Source: Paenalicyclobacillus mengziensis
GTDB taxonomy: Bacteria > Bacillota > Bacilli > Alicyclobacillales > Alicyclobacillaceae
Assembly: GCF_017298635.1 (NCBI RefSeq)
Contig: NZ_CP071182.1
Coordinates: 4,564,001 to 4,628,000 of the forward strand
Length of the DNA stretch: 64,000 bases
Direction of reading: 5' to 3'
The notes beneath the pieces were generated by a model. That model saw nothing but the letters and a program-made list of their open reading frames with translations. It was not told the DNA's origin and ran no database searches. Of the stretch, positions 43,071-51,956 are shown piece by piece. Every line of letters begins with the position of its first letter. Position 1 is the stretch's first letter. The translations under genes were made by a program, and so were the position numbers.

Positions 43071-44444
43071 TTATGCCTCTCGACGCGGGCGCCTTGCGAA
43101 CCAAACCAGTCCCACCCCGGCAAGCAGCAACAACACAGCGACCGTCCCTTCTCGTTCAAAGGGCAATCCGGTCACTGGCTTGGTGACGCCAGGTACCGCT
43201 GAAGTTGCGGGAGCGAGGACGACGAAATCGCCTGCCTTTGTCGCTGAAATGACAGCTTGTCCTGCAGAGACCTTCGCTGCAGGGACCGGTGTCAGTTGCC
43301 CTGCAGCCGTAACCTGATACACCGCTCCATTTGCGGGAATTGCCTTGTTTGACAAGGTTAATTGGTACGGTTTTGTCAACTGAACACCCGCCATAAAATT
43401 GAGTCCGACTTCTGCCGCAACCTCGGTGTGTTTGGCGGCAAGGCTGGAAAGACTGTTGGCGGGCTGACTTGTCAAATCCACCTCCGTACCTTGACGGAGC
43501 GACGTGCTGGGGACAGTAAAGCTCACCTTAGTCCCGTTCAAATTCCCTGTTACGCTTCCGCCGCTGGATGAAAGTGATCCTGCGAGCAGCGCATCTGTAG
43601 ACTCAGACGACGTCTGCTTCGAAATCTGGGCTAGATATGGTAGCAATGCCGTCTCACCAATCTGTGCGAGTACACCTTGACCAGCGGCCGTTGGGTGAAC
43701 ATCCTTCTCGGCGACGCGCACGTACGTGAGTTGATGTGCGGCGAAGGCCTTGTGCGCATCCACAACTGTCACGTTCGGAACCGCCGCTGCCACCTGGCTG
43801 ATGGCACCATTCTCGCTCGCTTCCAACTGTTCCGTGACAACGTTGAGATTCGTCCCAACTGGGAACGGATCGTAAAGGTTGTAAAGCAGAATCGGCGCAT
43901 TGGTCAGCTTGCGGACAGTGCTCACAATCTTCCCGAGATTGCTGCCAAATGTGGTGATGGCCTGTTGGAATGCTTGCTGTTCTGCCGAAGTCAGTTGAAG
44001 CGGACTCCCTGGATTCGCGGTTGCCTCCGCAATCAGCGGGGCAGACAAGTGCAGTAGGTCGTTACTGCCGATATCAATGCTGACCACATTTGCGAAATGA
44101 ATTGCTCGGTCAAAGTTCGCACTCGACAATGCCGAAAGCAAGTCACTCGATGTCCATCCAGGAATTCCAAGGTCTGTCACATTCATGTGGTCTGCTTTCC
44201 CTATCAGAAACGGATAGGCAGATTGCGAGGGAACTGTGTTGTTCTTTGTGTCCGGCAGGTTGTACCCAAACGTAATCGAGTCGCCAAGTGCAACCAGTGT
44301 TGGTGCAGATGAGGTTGTGCTATGGTTGGTCGTGCTTGTCGAGTTTGCCGCTGCAAACGCAAGCGGCGCAGTGGATAGGCTGACAGTGCACAGCGCGGCT
44401 GTCGCAGCCAATCCTGAAAGCGCTTTTTTGAATGGTTGTTTCAT
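43071..44444 (-). CDS. Exported SGNH/GDSL hydrolase with sorting-signal tail
   Basis: 457 aa, ATG after GGGAGG. The signal peptide (about 1-32) ends AFAAA. The SGNH hydrolase domain (about 50-265) has S56 in LGDSITFG, GSND at 126-129 and D248-x-H250 in KDVHP. A linker domain of beta type follows. The end has the three parts of a cell-wall sorting signal: KPVTG (422-426), a 17-residue hydrophobic stretch, and RRPRREA. Lysine replaces the usual leucine of LPxTG. It is likely an esterase or lipase acting on cell-wall or external substrates, anchored by the sortase encoded next. Confidence 0.88.
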   Translation of the reverse strand: MKQPFKKALSGLAATAALCTVSLSTAPLAFAAANSTSTTNHSTTSSAPTLVALGDSITFGYNLPDTKNNTVPSQSAYPFLIGKADHMNVTDLGIPGWTSSDLLSALSSANFDRAIHFANVVSIDIGSNDLLHLSAPLIAEATANPGSPLQLTSAEQQAFQQAITTFGSNLGKIVSTVRKLTNAPILLYNLYDPFPVGTNLNVVTEQLEASENGAISQVAAAVPNVTVVDAHKAFAAHQLTYVRVAEKDVHPTAAGQGVLAQIGETALLPYLAQISKQTSSESTDALLAGSLSSSGGSVTGNLNGTKVSFTVPSTSLRQGTEVDLTSQPANSLSSLAAKHTEVAAEVGLNFMAGVQLTKPYQLTLSNKAIPANGAVYQVTAAGQLTPVPAAKVSAGQAVISATKAGDFVVLAPATSAVPGVTKPVTGLPFEREGTVAVLLLLAGVGLVWFARRPRREA

Positions 44445-44561
44445 CGTTTTCCTCCCATCTGACCCCGGTCCGATGCAGCGTCGTTGTGCAATACGTTGTC
44501 ACAACCACGCGACGCGCACCGCGCCGCGAATTGAGACATACCCCCAGGATTACTTGTCAGA

Positions 44562-44590
44562 TTCATAATACTACGAAATGATTTTGGTAA
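44562..44590 (-). promoter_or_regulatory. Candidate promoter of the SGNH-sortase operon
   Basis: On the minus strand TTACCA, 17 bp, TATGAA, leaving a leader of about 110 nt before the SGNH gene. Confidence 0.35.
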
Positions 44591-44683
44591 GGTAGGTAAT
44601 ATATGCGCGCTCTCCACAGCTAAACCACTGAACATTGACAATCGAACAGTCTGTCCAGGGTTTTCGGTGCCTGATGTGCATTT

Positions 44684-45454
44684 CTAGAGGTGATGAATGG
44701 TGACCTCGCTGCGCACGAGGAAGCGTAGATTGACACCCACTTGACCGAGCCCCTTTGAGATGTAAATCATTCCTTCCGGTAACCGATGTAACCCTTTGTA
44801 TACTCCTTGTGTGGGTAAGGGGCCCATCGGCTTGAGTAGGAAGAGCCCTGGAATCTGAAACTGCTTGCCGTGTAAATGTCCTGCCATCAAGTAATCAAAC
44901 TTCTGTGGAGGAATTGTCAAGACGACATTTGGGTCATGTGTGATGACGACCACTTTTTCGTTCGAGGGAACGCCTGCAAAAGCAGCCTTGACACGACTGT
45001 GTCGAGTCGTAAAGTCATCGATTCCGACCAACCAAAATCCATCTAGATACACGGCTTCATTACGTAGTAGCCGAACCTCAAATCGGTTTAGCAGTGATAC
45101 CAACCCGTCCATTCGTCGCAGACGGTAATCGTGGTTCCCAAAGACAGCAAACATGGGTACGCGTGCACCTGCAAGCGCTGAAAGGTAGCGTTCCACGTCA
45201 TGGAGTTTCTTATCTGTTGTCAAAAAATCTCCGGTCAGGACCACATAATCAATCTGGTTGGAGCGAAGGGTGCGAACTACCTGCGAAGGTGAGATACGGA
45301 GCATTTCCACATGGAGGTCGCTGATTTGCATGATCCGTTTATTCAACTCGAGACCTACGCTTACTTGCTTGACATCCAGCCATTGTGCGGGAAGTACAAA
45401 CGATGCGTAGAATGCAGCGGCTGCCACAAGGAACCCTGAAACTGCAAGCACCAC
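44684..45454 (-). CDS. Membrane-anchored metallophosphoesterase, YkuE-like
   Basis: 256 aa from GTG at 45454, chosen because AAAGGAG lies just upstream; a longer form from ATG at 45517 lacks a ribosome site. The N-terminal hydrophobic helix is followed by the calcineurin-like motifs in order: DLH, GD (LTGDFL), GNHD (VFGNHDYR), TH (VVITHD) and GHLHG. The two-metal centre faces outside. Relatives hydrolyse phosphoesters such as UDP-sugar or lipid pyrophosphate at the envelope; the substrate here is unknown. Confidence 0.88.
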   Translation of the reverse strand: MVLAVSGFLVAAAAFYASFVLPAQWLDVKQVSVGLELNKRIMQISDLHVEMLRISPSQVVRTLRSNQIDYVVLTGDFLTTDKKLHDVERYLSALAGARVPMFAVFGNHDYRLRRMDGLVSLLNRFEVRLLRNEAVYLDGFWLVGIDDFTTRHSRVKAAFAGVPSNEKVVVITHDPNVVLTIPPQKFDYLMAGHLHGKQFQIPGLFLLKPMGPLPTQGVYKGLHRLPEGMIYISKGLGQVGVNLRFLVRSEVTIHHL

Positions 45455-45625
45455 AACATCTCCTTTCGAACAGATGTCACTGTCGGAGTTTTCGACCGCC
45501 GTCCCCTTTTCCTCCATGACAGACTAGCGTATCGTTATAATAAGAGGAAAAATAGGACAGAATGACGACTGATGCAACCTAATGAGGCGGTTTATTGCCG
45601 CAGCCTGCCCGGGAGGGAAACAAAG

Positions 45626-45988
45626 ATGGCCTTTCAAAGAGATTTTCATGACTCTTTCTCGTCGCACAGTTCAACTCGGTTTTCCATCCCTGCCATCTGG
45701 AATACGTACAAGGGCGAAGTTCTGTTTCTGCTGTCTCTTATTGTGGCACTGTTGCTTGGCGGATACACGTCCCATCCAGGCGTCCACCTGGCCGGTGCGA
45801 CTGTACTCATCGACCTGGCAGCATGGCGGAGACTGCGCCCCTTTACCCTCCCACTCCTTAGTCTCGTCGTCGTCATGAACGTCATTGCACTTGTCGTGAT
45901 TCTTGTCGGGCACGATCCCGCGGAATTATGGCTTGCCGGAGTCTATGGGCTCTATGGCATCTTTTTGCTCTTGATGAGACGTAAGTAA
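45626..45988 (+). CDS. Small membrane protein of unknown function
   Basis: 120 aa from ATG at 45626, nine bases after GGGAGG. A polar N terminus is followed by three or four hydrophobic segments (about 33-48, 53-68, 77-96 and 102-116). No motif was recognised. It lies 24 bp before the LapA-type gene and is likely cotranscribed. Confidence 0.65.
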   Translation: MAFQRDFHDSFSSHSSTRFSIPAIWNTYKGEVLFLLSLIVALLLGGYTSHPGVHLAGATVLIDLAAWRRLRPFTLPLLSLVVVMNVIALVVILVGHDPAELWLAGVYGLYGIFLLLMRRK

Positions 45989-46012
45989 CACTCACTCAAA
46001 GGGGCTGGTTCC

Positions 46013-46393
46013 ATGCGCTGGAAGGTATTGCTCATTGCTCTGTTTGCACTCGTGATTGCCTGGTTTACACTGGACAACGCAACGACCGTCTCTGTTCGGT
46101 TCCTGTTTGTCAGCGCGAAAACCAGCCTGGTGTTTGTCATCCTCATCTCAGTATTGCTCGGCATGAGCCTGATGGCCGTTCTCTGGTCGGCCCGGGCTTG
46201 GAAAATGCGACGCGTGACCAAAGGACTTAAACAACAAGTCACGGCCATCGAACAGGAACTGCAAGCCGCCCACAAGGAGTTGGCGGAGGTTCACCAACAA
46301 CTTGCTGAAACGGCCGAACACGAGGCCGACAGCCTGGACAGACAAGCAGATAATTCCCAACCCGACGAGTCACAAACCCACATCATGGAGTAA
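46013..46393 (+). CDS. LapA-domain (DUF1049) membrane protein
   Basis: 126 aa, ATG after AAAGGGG. Two hydrophobic helices (4-20 and 39-60) with the LapA signature NATTVSVRFLF between them, then a cytoplasmic coiled coil (about 65-115, QQVTAIEQELQAAHKELAEV). LapA/YciS proteins help assemble envelope polysaccharide machinery in other bacteria. It is next to a CpsB-type phosphatase, so an envelope role is reasonable but inferred. Confidence 0.8.
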   Translation: MRWKVLLIALFALVIAWFTLDNATTVSVRFLFVSAKTSLVFVILISVLLGMSLMAVLWSARAWKMRRVTKGLKQQVTAIEQELQAAHKELAEVHQQLAETAEHEADSLDRQADNSQPDESQTHIME

Positions 46394-46438
46394 AGTCTCC
46401 AGTCGAGGTCATGCTCAAGTTTTGAGAGGTGTTGCTTC

Positions 46439-47299
46439 GTGTCCGATTCAACCATCATTACTGACATTCATACGCACGTGCTCCCTGGCGTAGACGACGG
46501 GCCGAAAAATCTAGAGGATGCCCTTTTACTGCTTGAAGCTCATAAACAATCAGGTACTGACCGCCTGTTTTGTACGTCCCATCTTGGCAGCCCGCACTTT
46601 AACAACACGGCAGAAGAGTTAAGCCAAGCCTTTACTATCCTTTCTACCAGAATTGGACAGGGGGAACGTAACCCAGGGGTACTGACGCAGGACCCGGAAC
46701 AATCGAGTCAGACTGCCGCTGCTGTGGAGGGTTATTCACCACAACTTCCCGTCCTGCTTGAGGGTGCTGAACTGCGCGTAAATCAGCAGTTGACGGAGCG
46801 GCTTGAGAGGTCGCAGATTCCGACCCTTGGCCATACATCATACGTCTTGCTTGAATACCCTAACAGCGAGTTGAATGAGCGGTTGCTCGATGTCGTTCAT
46901 GAACTTCGAATTCGTGGGTTTCGCCCCATCATGGCCCATCCGGAACGCAGTATCGTGATGCAGAAAGACCCATCCTGGATTGACCGCGTGCAGGAAGCAG
47001 GATTGCTGCTCCAATTGACGGCTCAGTGCCTGGAAACCCCACCGACGAGTCGATCACATATGGCTGACAAACTCGCCTGGACCATCCTCGAACGCGGAGC
47101 AGCTGCGCTGATTGCTTCAGATGCACACGACCCGTCATATCGTCCGCCAGGCCTGACCAAAGCGTACGACACCATCGCCGTCCGATTTGACAGCGAAGTG
47201 GCCTCAGCTTTCATCAGCAACGCCAACGCTGTCTGGGAAGACAACCAGATTGACGCGGTTGCTGTTCCCAAACGAAAGCGAGGACTGTTTCGCCGCTGA
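46439..47299 (+). CDS. PHP-type tyrosine-protein phosphatase, CpsB/YwqE-like
   Basis: 286 aa from GTG, eight bases after GAGAGGT. The PHP metal site is laid out as DIHTHVLPGVDDGP near the start, TSHLGSPHF, MAHPER and SDAHD. In YwqE/CpsB this trinuclear site dephosphorylates tyrosine on the BY-kinase that controls capsule and UDP-sugar enzymes. No BY-kinase is encoded in the window. A loop of about 30 residues (GERNPGVLTQDPEQ) is longer than usual. Confidence 0.88.
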   Translation: MSDSTIITDIHTHVLPGVDDGPKNLEDALLLLEAHKQSGTDRLFCTSHLGSPHFNNTAEELSQAFTILSTRIGQGERNPGVLTQDPEQSSQTAAAVEGYSPQLPVLLEGAELRVNQQLTERLERSQIPTLGHTSYVLLEYPNSELNERLLDVVHELRIRGFRPIMAHPERSIVMQKDPSWIDRVQEAGLLLQLTAQCLETPPTSRSHMADKLAWTILERGAAALIASDAHDPSYRPPGLTKAYDTIAVRFDSEVASAFISNANAVWEDNQIDAVAVPKRKRGLFRR

Positions 47300-47339
47300 A
47301 ACTGTTTCATCGCCTGGAGTTGTCTGTCATCTGGGTCTT

Positions 47340-47366
47340 GTCACGCCCAACGGTTGTGGGCGTGAC
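47340..47366. terminator. Hairpin between convergent genes
   Basis: GTCACGCCCA/TGGGCGTGAC, 10-bp perfect stem with a 7-nt loop and no T-run, between the phosphatase and M42 peptidase genes. Confidence 0.5.
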
Positions 47367-47415
47367 CGACTCGCCGCAACGCCATCCAGCCGTATCACTT
47401 GGCACCGTTTGATGG

Positions 47416-48483
47416 TCACAGTGCCAAAAACGCGAACTCGGATTTGTCCCGCATGGACAGAATAAACGCCTTCAGCAGTCTGGCGGTATTTTCAAAATCG
47501 CGTCGGTCCATGACTTCTACTGGGGAATGCGCGTACCGCGTCGGAATTGAGATGACGCCAGACGGCACCCCTGCCCCAGAGAGGCTCAATTCTCCGGCAT
47601 CTGTTCCAATACCTGGAAATACCTCAAGCTGATGAGGAATCGACTCTTCTTCGGCGAGTTTTACCATCCGCTCGCGGACCGCCCGGCTTGCAATCAAACT
47701 GAAATCCATGACCTTAATGCCTGGGCCTTTGCCAAGCTCCAGTGTCGCATCCATCATCTCTTCAGGTGTGTCGGAAACAGCCGTTGTGTCGACGGCCAGT
47801 GCCACGTCTGCCTGCACCTGTGCTGCAGAAACCCGCGCACCGCGTAGTCCAACCTCCTCCTGAACAGAGAACACGCCGTAAACGGTACCGTAAAGGTCAT
47901 GTCGGTCAATGTCTGCAAGTGTTTCGAGGAGCACAGCACAACCGGCTCTGTCATCAAACGACTTGCCCACCAGCCGCTCTTCTCCCAGTGTTTGCATCTG
48001 TGTCGCAAAGCCAATCGGATCGCCCACTTGAATCCCCAGGGTCTCCACTTCCTCGCGATTACGTGCTCCGACGTCGATGTACAGACTTTGATGCTTTCGG
48101 ATTTTCGAAGGGTCGTCAAACTTCACCATGTGTGCAGAAATGGTCCCTATCACACCGTTCCGGTAGCCCATTTTCGTCGCGATGTTAACGCGCTGAGCGA
48201 GTAAGATGCGGTCATCATGTCCGCCCAATTTTTCAAATCTCAGCAGGCCATTTGACTCAATTTTCTTTACAACAAAACCAACTTCGTCCATGTGCGTTGA
48301 AACGAGAATAGACGGTCCGGGATGCGCCCCGTGTACTGTCGCAATAATGTTGCCGACGCCATCCACGCGGTACTCAGCGGCGATGGCGTCGAGACGCTTG
48401 CTGATATAGCGTACGACATCGTGTTCATAGCCGCACGGGCCAATCACGTCGGTCAAATCTCGAAGGGTTTGTTCCAAGTTCAA
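47416..48483 (-). CDS. M42-family metallopeptidase
   Basis: 355 aa from TTG, eight bases after AAGGAGG. Tetrahedral-aminopeptidase fold with the metal ligands in VSTHMDEVG, KSFDDRAGC, VQEEVGLRGA (catalytic Glu-Glu), ALAVDTT and a C-terminal TRYAHSPVE histidine. It removes N-terminal residues from peptides in the cytoplasm; many relatives form dodecamers. It is followed by no obvious partner; the upstream gene encodes an isochorismatase-fold hydrolase. Confidence 0.92.
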   Translation of the reverse strand: MNLEQTLRDLTDVIGPCGYEHDVVRYISKRLDAIAAEYRVDGVGNIIATVHGAHPGPSILVSTHMDEVGFVVKKIESNGLLRFEKLGGHDDRILLAQRVNIATKMGYRNGVIGTISAHMVKFDDPSKIRKHQSLYIDVGARNREEVETLGIQVGDPIGFATQMQTLGEERLVGKSFDDRAGCAVLLETLADIDRHDLYGTVYGVFSVQEEVGLRGARVSAAQVQADVALAVDTTAVSDTPEEMMDATLELGKGPGIKVMDFSLIASRAVRERMVKLAEEESIPHQLEVFPGIGTDAGELSLSGAGVPSGVISIPTRYAHSPVEVMDRRDFENTARLLKAFILSMRDKSEFAFLAL

Positions 48484-48504
48484 AGGTCACTGCCTCCTTG
48501 GCGT

Positions 48505-49068
48505 TTACTTGCCGATAATATCAGCGCCGATGACGTCTTTGAAATGTCCGAGGGCCCAATGATGTCCCAGCTCAGAGAAACTGGCAACGCCAGCTTCGTG
48601 GATGACGATGTGAAAGCCCTTGTTGTAGGCGTCAACCGCGGTGTGGAGAACGCAGATATCTGTACACACGCCAACCAGATGGACCTCGTTGATGGCGTGC
48701 GAACGGAGAAAAATCTCAAGGTCGGTGCCAGCAAAAGCGCTGTACCGGGTTTTATCGATGTAGCGCACATTTTCGGGGAATCCATGGGCGGTCAACTTGG
48801 CAAAAACTTGCCCCACTTGGCCAAACAAATCACGCCCGGCAGTGCCACGGATGTTGTGCGGCGGAAACAACTTTGTCTCGGGATGAAACGGATCGCCTTC
48901 GTCGTGCACATCGACAGCAAACACCACTGCTTCATTTGCGTCAGCAAAAGTCTGAATCTGCGTCGCAATATAAGCGTCGATTTCCTGGCCGGGACGCCCA
49001 CACGTGAGCCTCCCGTCGTCGGCAATAAAATCAAAAGTGTAATCTACGATAATTAATGCCTTGTCCAC
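48505..49068 (-). CDS. Isochorismatase-fold cysteine hydrolase, nicotinamidase-like
   Basis: 187 aa from GTG at 49068, eight bases after AAGGAGG. Catalytic triad visible: D9 in LIIVDYTFDF, lysine in IDKTRYSAF, and cysteine in VGVCTDICVLHTA. The metal-binding-like DVHDEGDPFHPET matches the D-x-H-x7-H pattern of nicotinamidases, so conversion of nicotinamide to nicotinate is the best guess. It ends 22 bp before the M42 gene. Confidence 0.85.
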   Translation of the reverse strand: MDKALIIVDYTFDFIADDGRLTCGRPGQEIDAYIATQIQTFADANEAVVFAVDVHDEGDPFHPETKLFPPHNIRGTAGRDLFGQVGQVFAKLTAHGFPENVRYIDKTRYSAFAGTDLEIFLRSHAINEVHLVGVCTDICVLHTAVDAYNKGFHIVIHEAGVASFSELGHHWALGHFKDVIGADIIGK

Positions 49069-49143
49069 AGTGTCTGCCTCCTTCATCGAGGTACCACAGT
49101 CTTGAAAGTGCGACAGGTATTCAAACCTGACATCTCCTTTAGG

Positions 49144-50511
49144 TCAGCGAATCCCCATTTCACAGTGTTGCAGAATTTCGTCCCAGGTTAAGTACCGGCG
49201 AATGATGTCTTCTTCGTGCAGTACAGGACCACGCTGGACTTCAATAAATTTCAGACCGTTTGCACTCTTAATCGCGTGCCACTGTTCAGGGTAGATGCGA
49301 ATCACGTCTCCAGCGTCGACCTTGATAATCCTTGAGTCGAGCGCAAGTTCCCCGTGACCGTCAATGATTGTCCAAACCTCACTGCGGCGCAAGTGTTTCT
49401 GGTAGCTGATGAGACCGCCTGGCCTGAGTTCAATGCTTTTGGTCAAAACTTCGGTACCATCATCGAGTTTCTGGAGATCGAGCACGCGGTGCGACCCCCA
49501 TTTTCTCTCCTCGTACATTGGTCTGTCATCGTATTTCGAGATGATGTCCTTTAGGGCTGCGCTCTGCTCTTTTTCAGCCACCAAAATGCCATCTGGCGTC
49601 GTGACAACGATGGTGTTCTGAAGCCCCATCGTGACCACGGGAATTCCAAGCTCGTTAATGACATGCGTACTATCACACCCAACTGCATCACCCATACCGA
49701 TGAATGGGACTTCCATTTCCTCAGACAACGATCCCCAAGTTCCGAGGTCTTTCCATGTGCCGTCGTATGCGCTAACGACAATCGACTCTGCGTGCTCGAC
49801 GACCTCATAGTCAAAACTCCGTTTCGGCAATTCCTGAAAACGGGCCCGAAAACCGCTGTAGTCAGTCGGCAACCCACGAGATTCAAGGATTTCCTGCAAA
49901 TATCCGAGGCGAAAGCAAAATACTCCGCAGTTCCACAGCGCACCTTCCCTGATGAGGGTTTTCGCGACGGACTCTGGCGGCTTTTCGACGAATGAGAGAA
50001 CCTTCTTCCAAGGGCTTCTACCCGTTCCCTTCGCGACACGGATGTAGCCGAACTTGCTCGTTGGTTCTGTTGGTTCCACGCCAAGCAATGCCAGGTCTGC
50101 ACCTGATTCCTGTAAGACGGTGCTAAGTTCTGCGATGCGCTCAAAGTACTCGTCTTCTACATAATGGTCAACCGGAATAACCGCGACGACCTCATCAGCG
50201 CAGGCTCCCTGGTCTAGCAAATACGTCGAAGCAAGCGCGATGGCGGGAAATGTATCCCGACGATTGGGTTCCTCAATGAACGGAACATCGCCGAGCTGTG
50301 CGTCAATCATATCGTGCTGCGCGCGAGACGCACATATGTAAGCTTGTTGTTGCAGTCCGACTTTGCCAAGTTGGCTCCACACCCGCTGGACCATCGACAT
50401 CCGTTCCTCGTTTTGACCACGCAGTACTCGCAAGAACTGCTTGGACCGACTGTCATTAGACATTGGCCATAAACGCTTGCCGGATCCACCACTTAGAAGA
50501 ATGATTCTCAC
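49144..50511 (-). CDS. manC: Mannose-1-phosphate guanylyltransferase / mannose-6-phosphate isomerase
   Basis: 455 aa from GTG, seven bases after GAGGGA. The N-terminal nucleotidyltransferase has LLSGGSGKRLWP and FVEKP; the C-terminal cupin (about 345-450) has the type II isomerase block PGGLISYQKHLRRSE and EVQRG. It makes GDP-mannose from mannose-1-phosphate and may interconvert fructose-6-P and mannose-6-P. It precedes two divergent glycosyltransferases, and manA is 5.6 kb away, so a mannose-containing surface glycan is likely. Confidence 0.93.
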   Translation of the reverse strand: MRIILLSGGSGKRLWPMSNDSRSKQFLRVLRGQNEERMSMVQRVWSQLGKVGLQQQAYICASRAQHDMIDAQLGDVPFIEEPNRRDTFPAIALASTYLLDQGACADEVVAVIPVDHYVEDEYFERIAELSTVLQESGADLALLGVEPTEPTSKFGYIRVAKGTGRSPWKKVLSFVEKPPESVAKTLIREGALWNCGVFCFRLGYLQEILESRGLPTDYSGFRARFQELPKRSFDYEVVEHAESIVVSAYDGTWKDLGTWGSLSEEMEVPFIGMGDAVGCDSTHVINELGIPVVTMGLQNTIVVTTPDGILVAEKEQSAALKDIISKYDDRPMYEERKWGSHRVLDLQKLDDGTEVLTKSIELRPGGLISYQKHLRRSEVWTIIDGHGELALDSRIIKVDAGDVIRIYPEQWHAIKSANGLKFIEVQRGPVLHEEDIIRRYLTWDEILQHCEMGIR

Positions 50512-50587
50512 AAGAAGTTCCCTCGTTTCCTAGCTTCTCTACGCGGTTAAAGATGAGTATTCACTGAAGATGAGAATTCGCTGACCT

Positions 50588-50797
50588 CTAGGCAGCAACA
50601 CCTTCTCTGTGGACGTTCGTCGTTGAACCCTCTAAAATAAGTGTGTTGTCACGAAGGATTTCTAAATGCCGGTGTCGCTCGAGAATGATGTCACTGCAGA
50701 CATGCCGATGTCGCTCGAGAATGATATCAGTGCCGGCGTTAAACTCGCCGTCGCTGTGTGAACAGATGGGGCCGTTCGAGCAATCAAACGTTGTCAC
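50588..50797 (-). CDS. Possible small protein with an in-frame 12-aa repeat
   Basis: 69 codons from GTG. The frame holds a tandem DIILERHRH unit repeated with a 12-residue period (DNA period 36 bp). The only ribosome-like site, TTAGGA, abuts the start, which weakens the case. No relatives were recognised. It lies in the divergent gap between manC and the GT2 gene and may instead be an accidental frame over a duplicated intergenic sequence. Confidence 0.3.
   Translation of the reverse strand: MTTFDCSNGPICSHSDGEFNAGTDIILERHRHVCSDIILERHRHLEILRDNTLILEGSTTNVHREGVAA
50666..50729. repeat. 36-bp period direct repeat
   Basis: Two 28-bp copies (from 50666 and 50702), atgccggtgtcgctcgagaa and so on, differ at two positions. 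Confidence 0.9.
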
Positions 50798-50822
50798 ATC
50801 CTAACAGAAATGAGGCCGTCGT

Positions 50823-51956
50823 ATGCTACTTAGCATCATCATTCCCACGTTTAATGAACGTGGGAATGTGCAACTCATCGTCGAGCGCGTCGAAGCAGCA
50901 ATGAAGGACTCTACCTCAGACTACGAAATCTGGTTTGTCGATGACAGTCGTGACGATACACCTATTATATTGGAAGGACTAGCAAACAGCCATCCGCAGG
51001 TTCACTATCTCCACCGGGAAAACGGGAGGGGACTTGCGACCGCAGTCGTGGAAGGATTTTCACGGGCGGCTGGTCAATACTTTATTGTCATGGATGCGGA
51101 CCTACAACATCCGCCAGAGCTTTTACCAACCATCTTGGAACGTCTTCAGGAAGGAACAGATGTTGTCATCCCAAGCCGATTTGTTCGCGGCGGCTCAGAC
51201 GGAGGATTGAATCCGTTTCGAAAAATTGTGTCTTGGACAGCGCGTGTCATTGGTCGGCTGGCTATTTCCCGAATTCGCCGTATTTCGGATTGTACCGGCG
51301 GCTATTTTGGACTTTCGAGGGAAGTCGTTGCAGATGCAAAATTAAATCCTATTGGTTGGAAAATTCTTTTGGAGATTCTTGTCAAAGGACAATACCAAAC
51401 GGTTCACGAAATCCCCTACGAGTTCCATACACGTGACGTAGGCGAATCGAAAATGAACACGCGTGAACAGTGGAATTACATTCGGCACATCGTTCGCCTC
51501 GTCGCTGAGAGCCCTGAGGACAGGCGCTTGTATTTGTTTGCCATGGTTGGCGCGCTCGGGGTCGTGGTAAACCTTGTCGCGATGAGTGTGCTTTTATACG
51601 GCTTGCACGTACGGCCAACAATGGTTGCTTCCATCCTTGCTTCTCTGGTGGCAATGCTGCACAATTTTCTATGGAACGACAAGGTTACCTGGAAAGCACA
51701 CGCCCACCCTGTAAAATGGCGGCGGATGATGCAGATGCCGATGTTTATGCTCGTATCCCTGGTTGGCATCGGGATTACAGCCTTGTTTGCGCAGTGGTTT
51801 ACTCTTATGGGGTCGAAAGAATTAATCGGGCAATGTCTTGGTATTATCGTGGCAACTGGTTGGTCTTTTGTGGCAAACAACCGTATTACGTGGCGCACCC
51901 CTGAAAGTCATGGTGCGAAACGGACCAGACGAAAGGTGCGTGTAACGCAAGAATGA
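50823..51956 (+). CDS. Polyprenyl-phosphate glycosyltransferase with GtrA domain
   Basis: 377 aa, ATG seven bases after GAGG. The GT-A domain (1 to about 230) starts LSIIIPTFNERGN and has the metal DxD-type motif DAD at 91-93 and the QHPPEL segment of dolichol-phosphate mannosyltransferase-like enzymes. The C-terminal GtrA-type domain (about 238-365) has four hydrophobic helices ending FVANNRITWR. It would load a sugar, plausibly mannose from GDP-mannose, onto undecaprenyl phosphate and help flip it. Its stop overlaps the start of the next gene (ATGA). Confidence 0.92.
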   Translation: MLLSIIIPTFNERGNVQLIVERVEAAMKDSTSDYEIWFVDDSRDDTPIILEGLANSHPQVHYLHRENGRGLATAVVEGFSRAAGQYFIVMDADLQHPPELLPTILERLQEGTDVVIPSRFVRGGSDGGLNPFRKIVSWTARVIGRLAISRIRRISDCTGGYFGLSREVVADAKLNPIGWKILLEILVKGQYQTVHEIPYEFHTRDVGESKMNTREQWNYIRHIVRLVAESPEDRRLYLFAMVGALGVVVNLVAMSVLLYGLHVRPTMVASILASLVAMLHNFLWNDKVTWKAHAHPVKWRRMMQMPMFMLVSLVGIGITALFAQWFTLMGSKELIGQCLGIIVATGWSFVANNRITWRTPESHGAKRTRRKVRVTQE

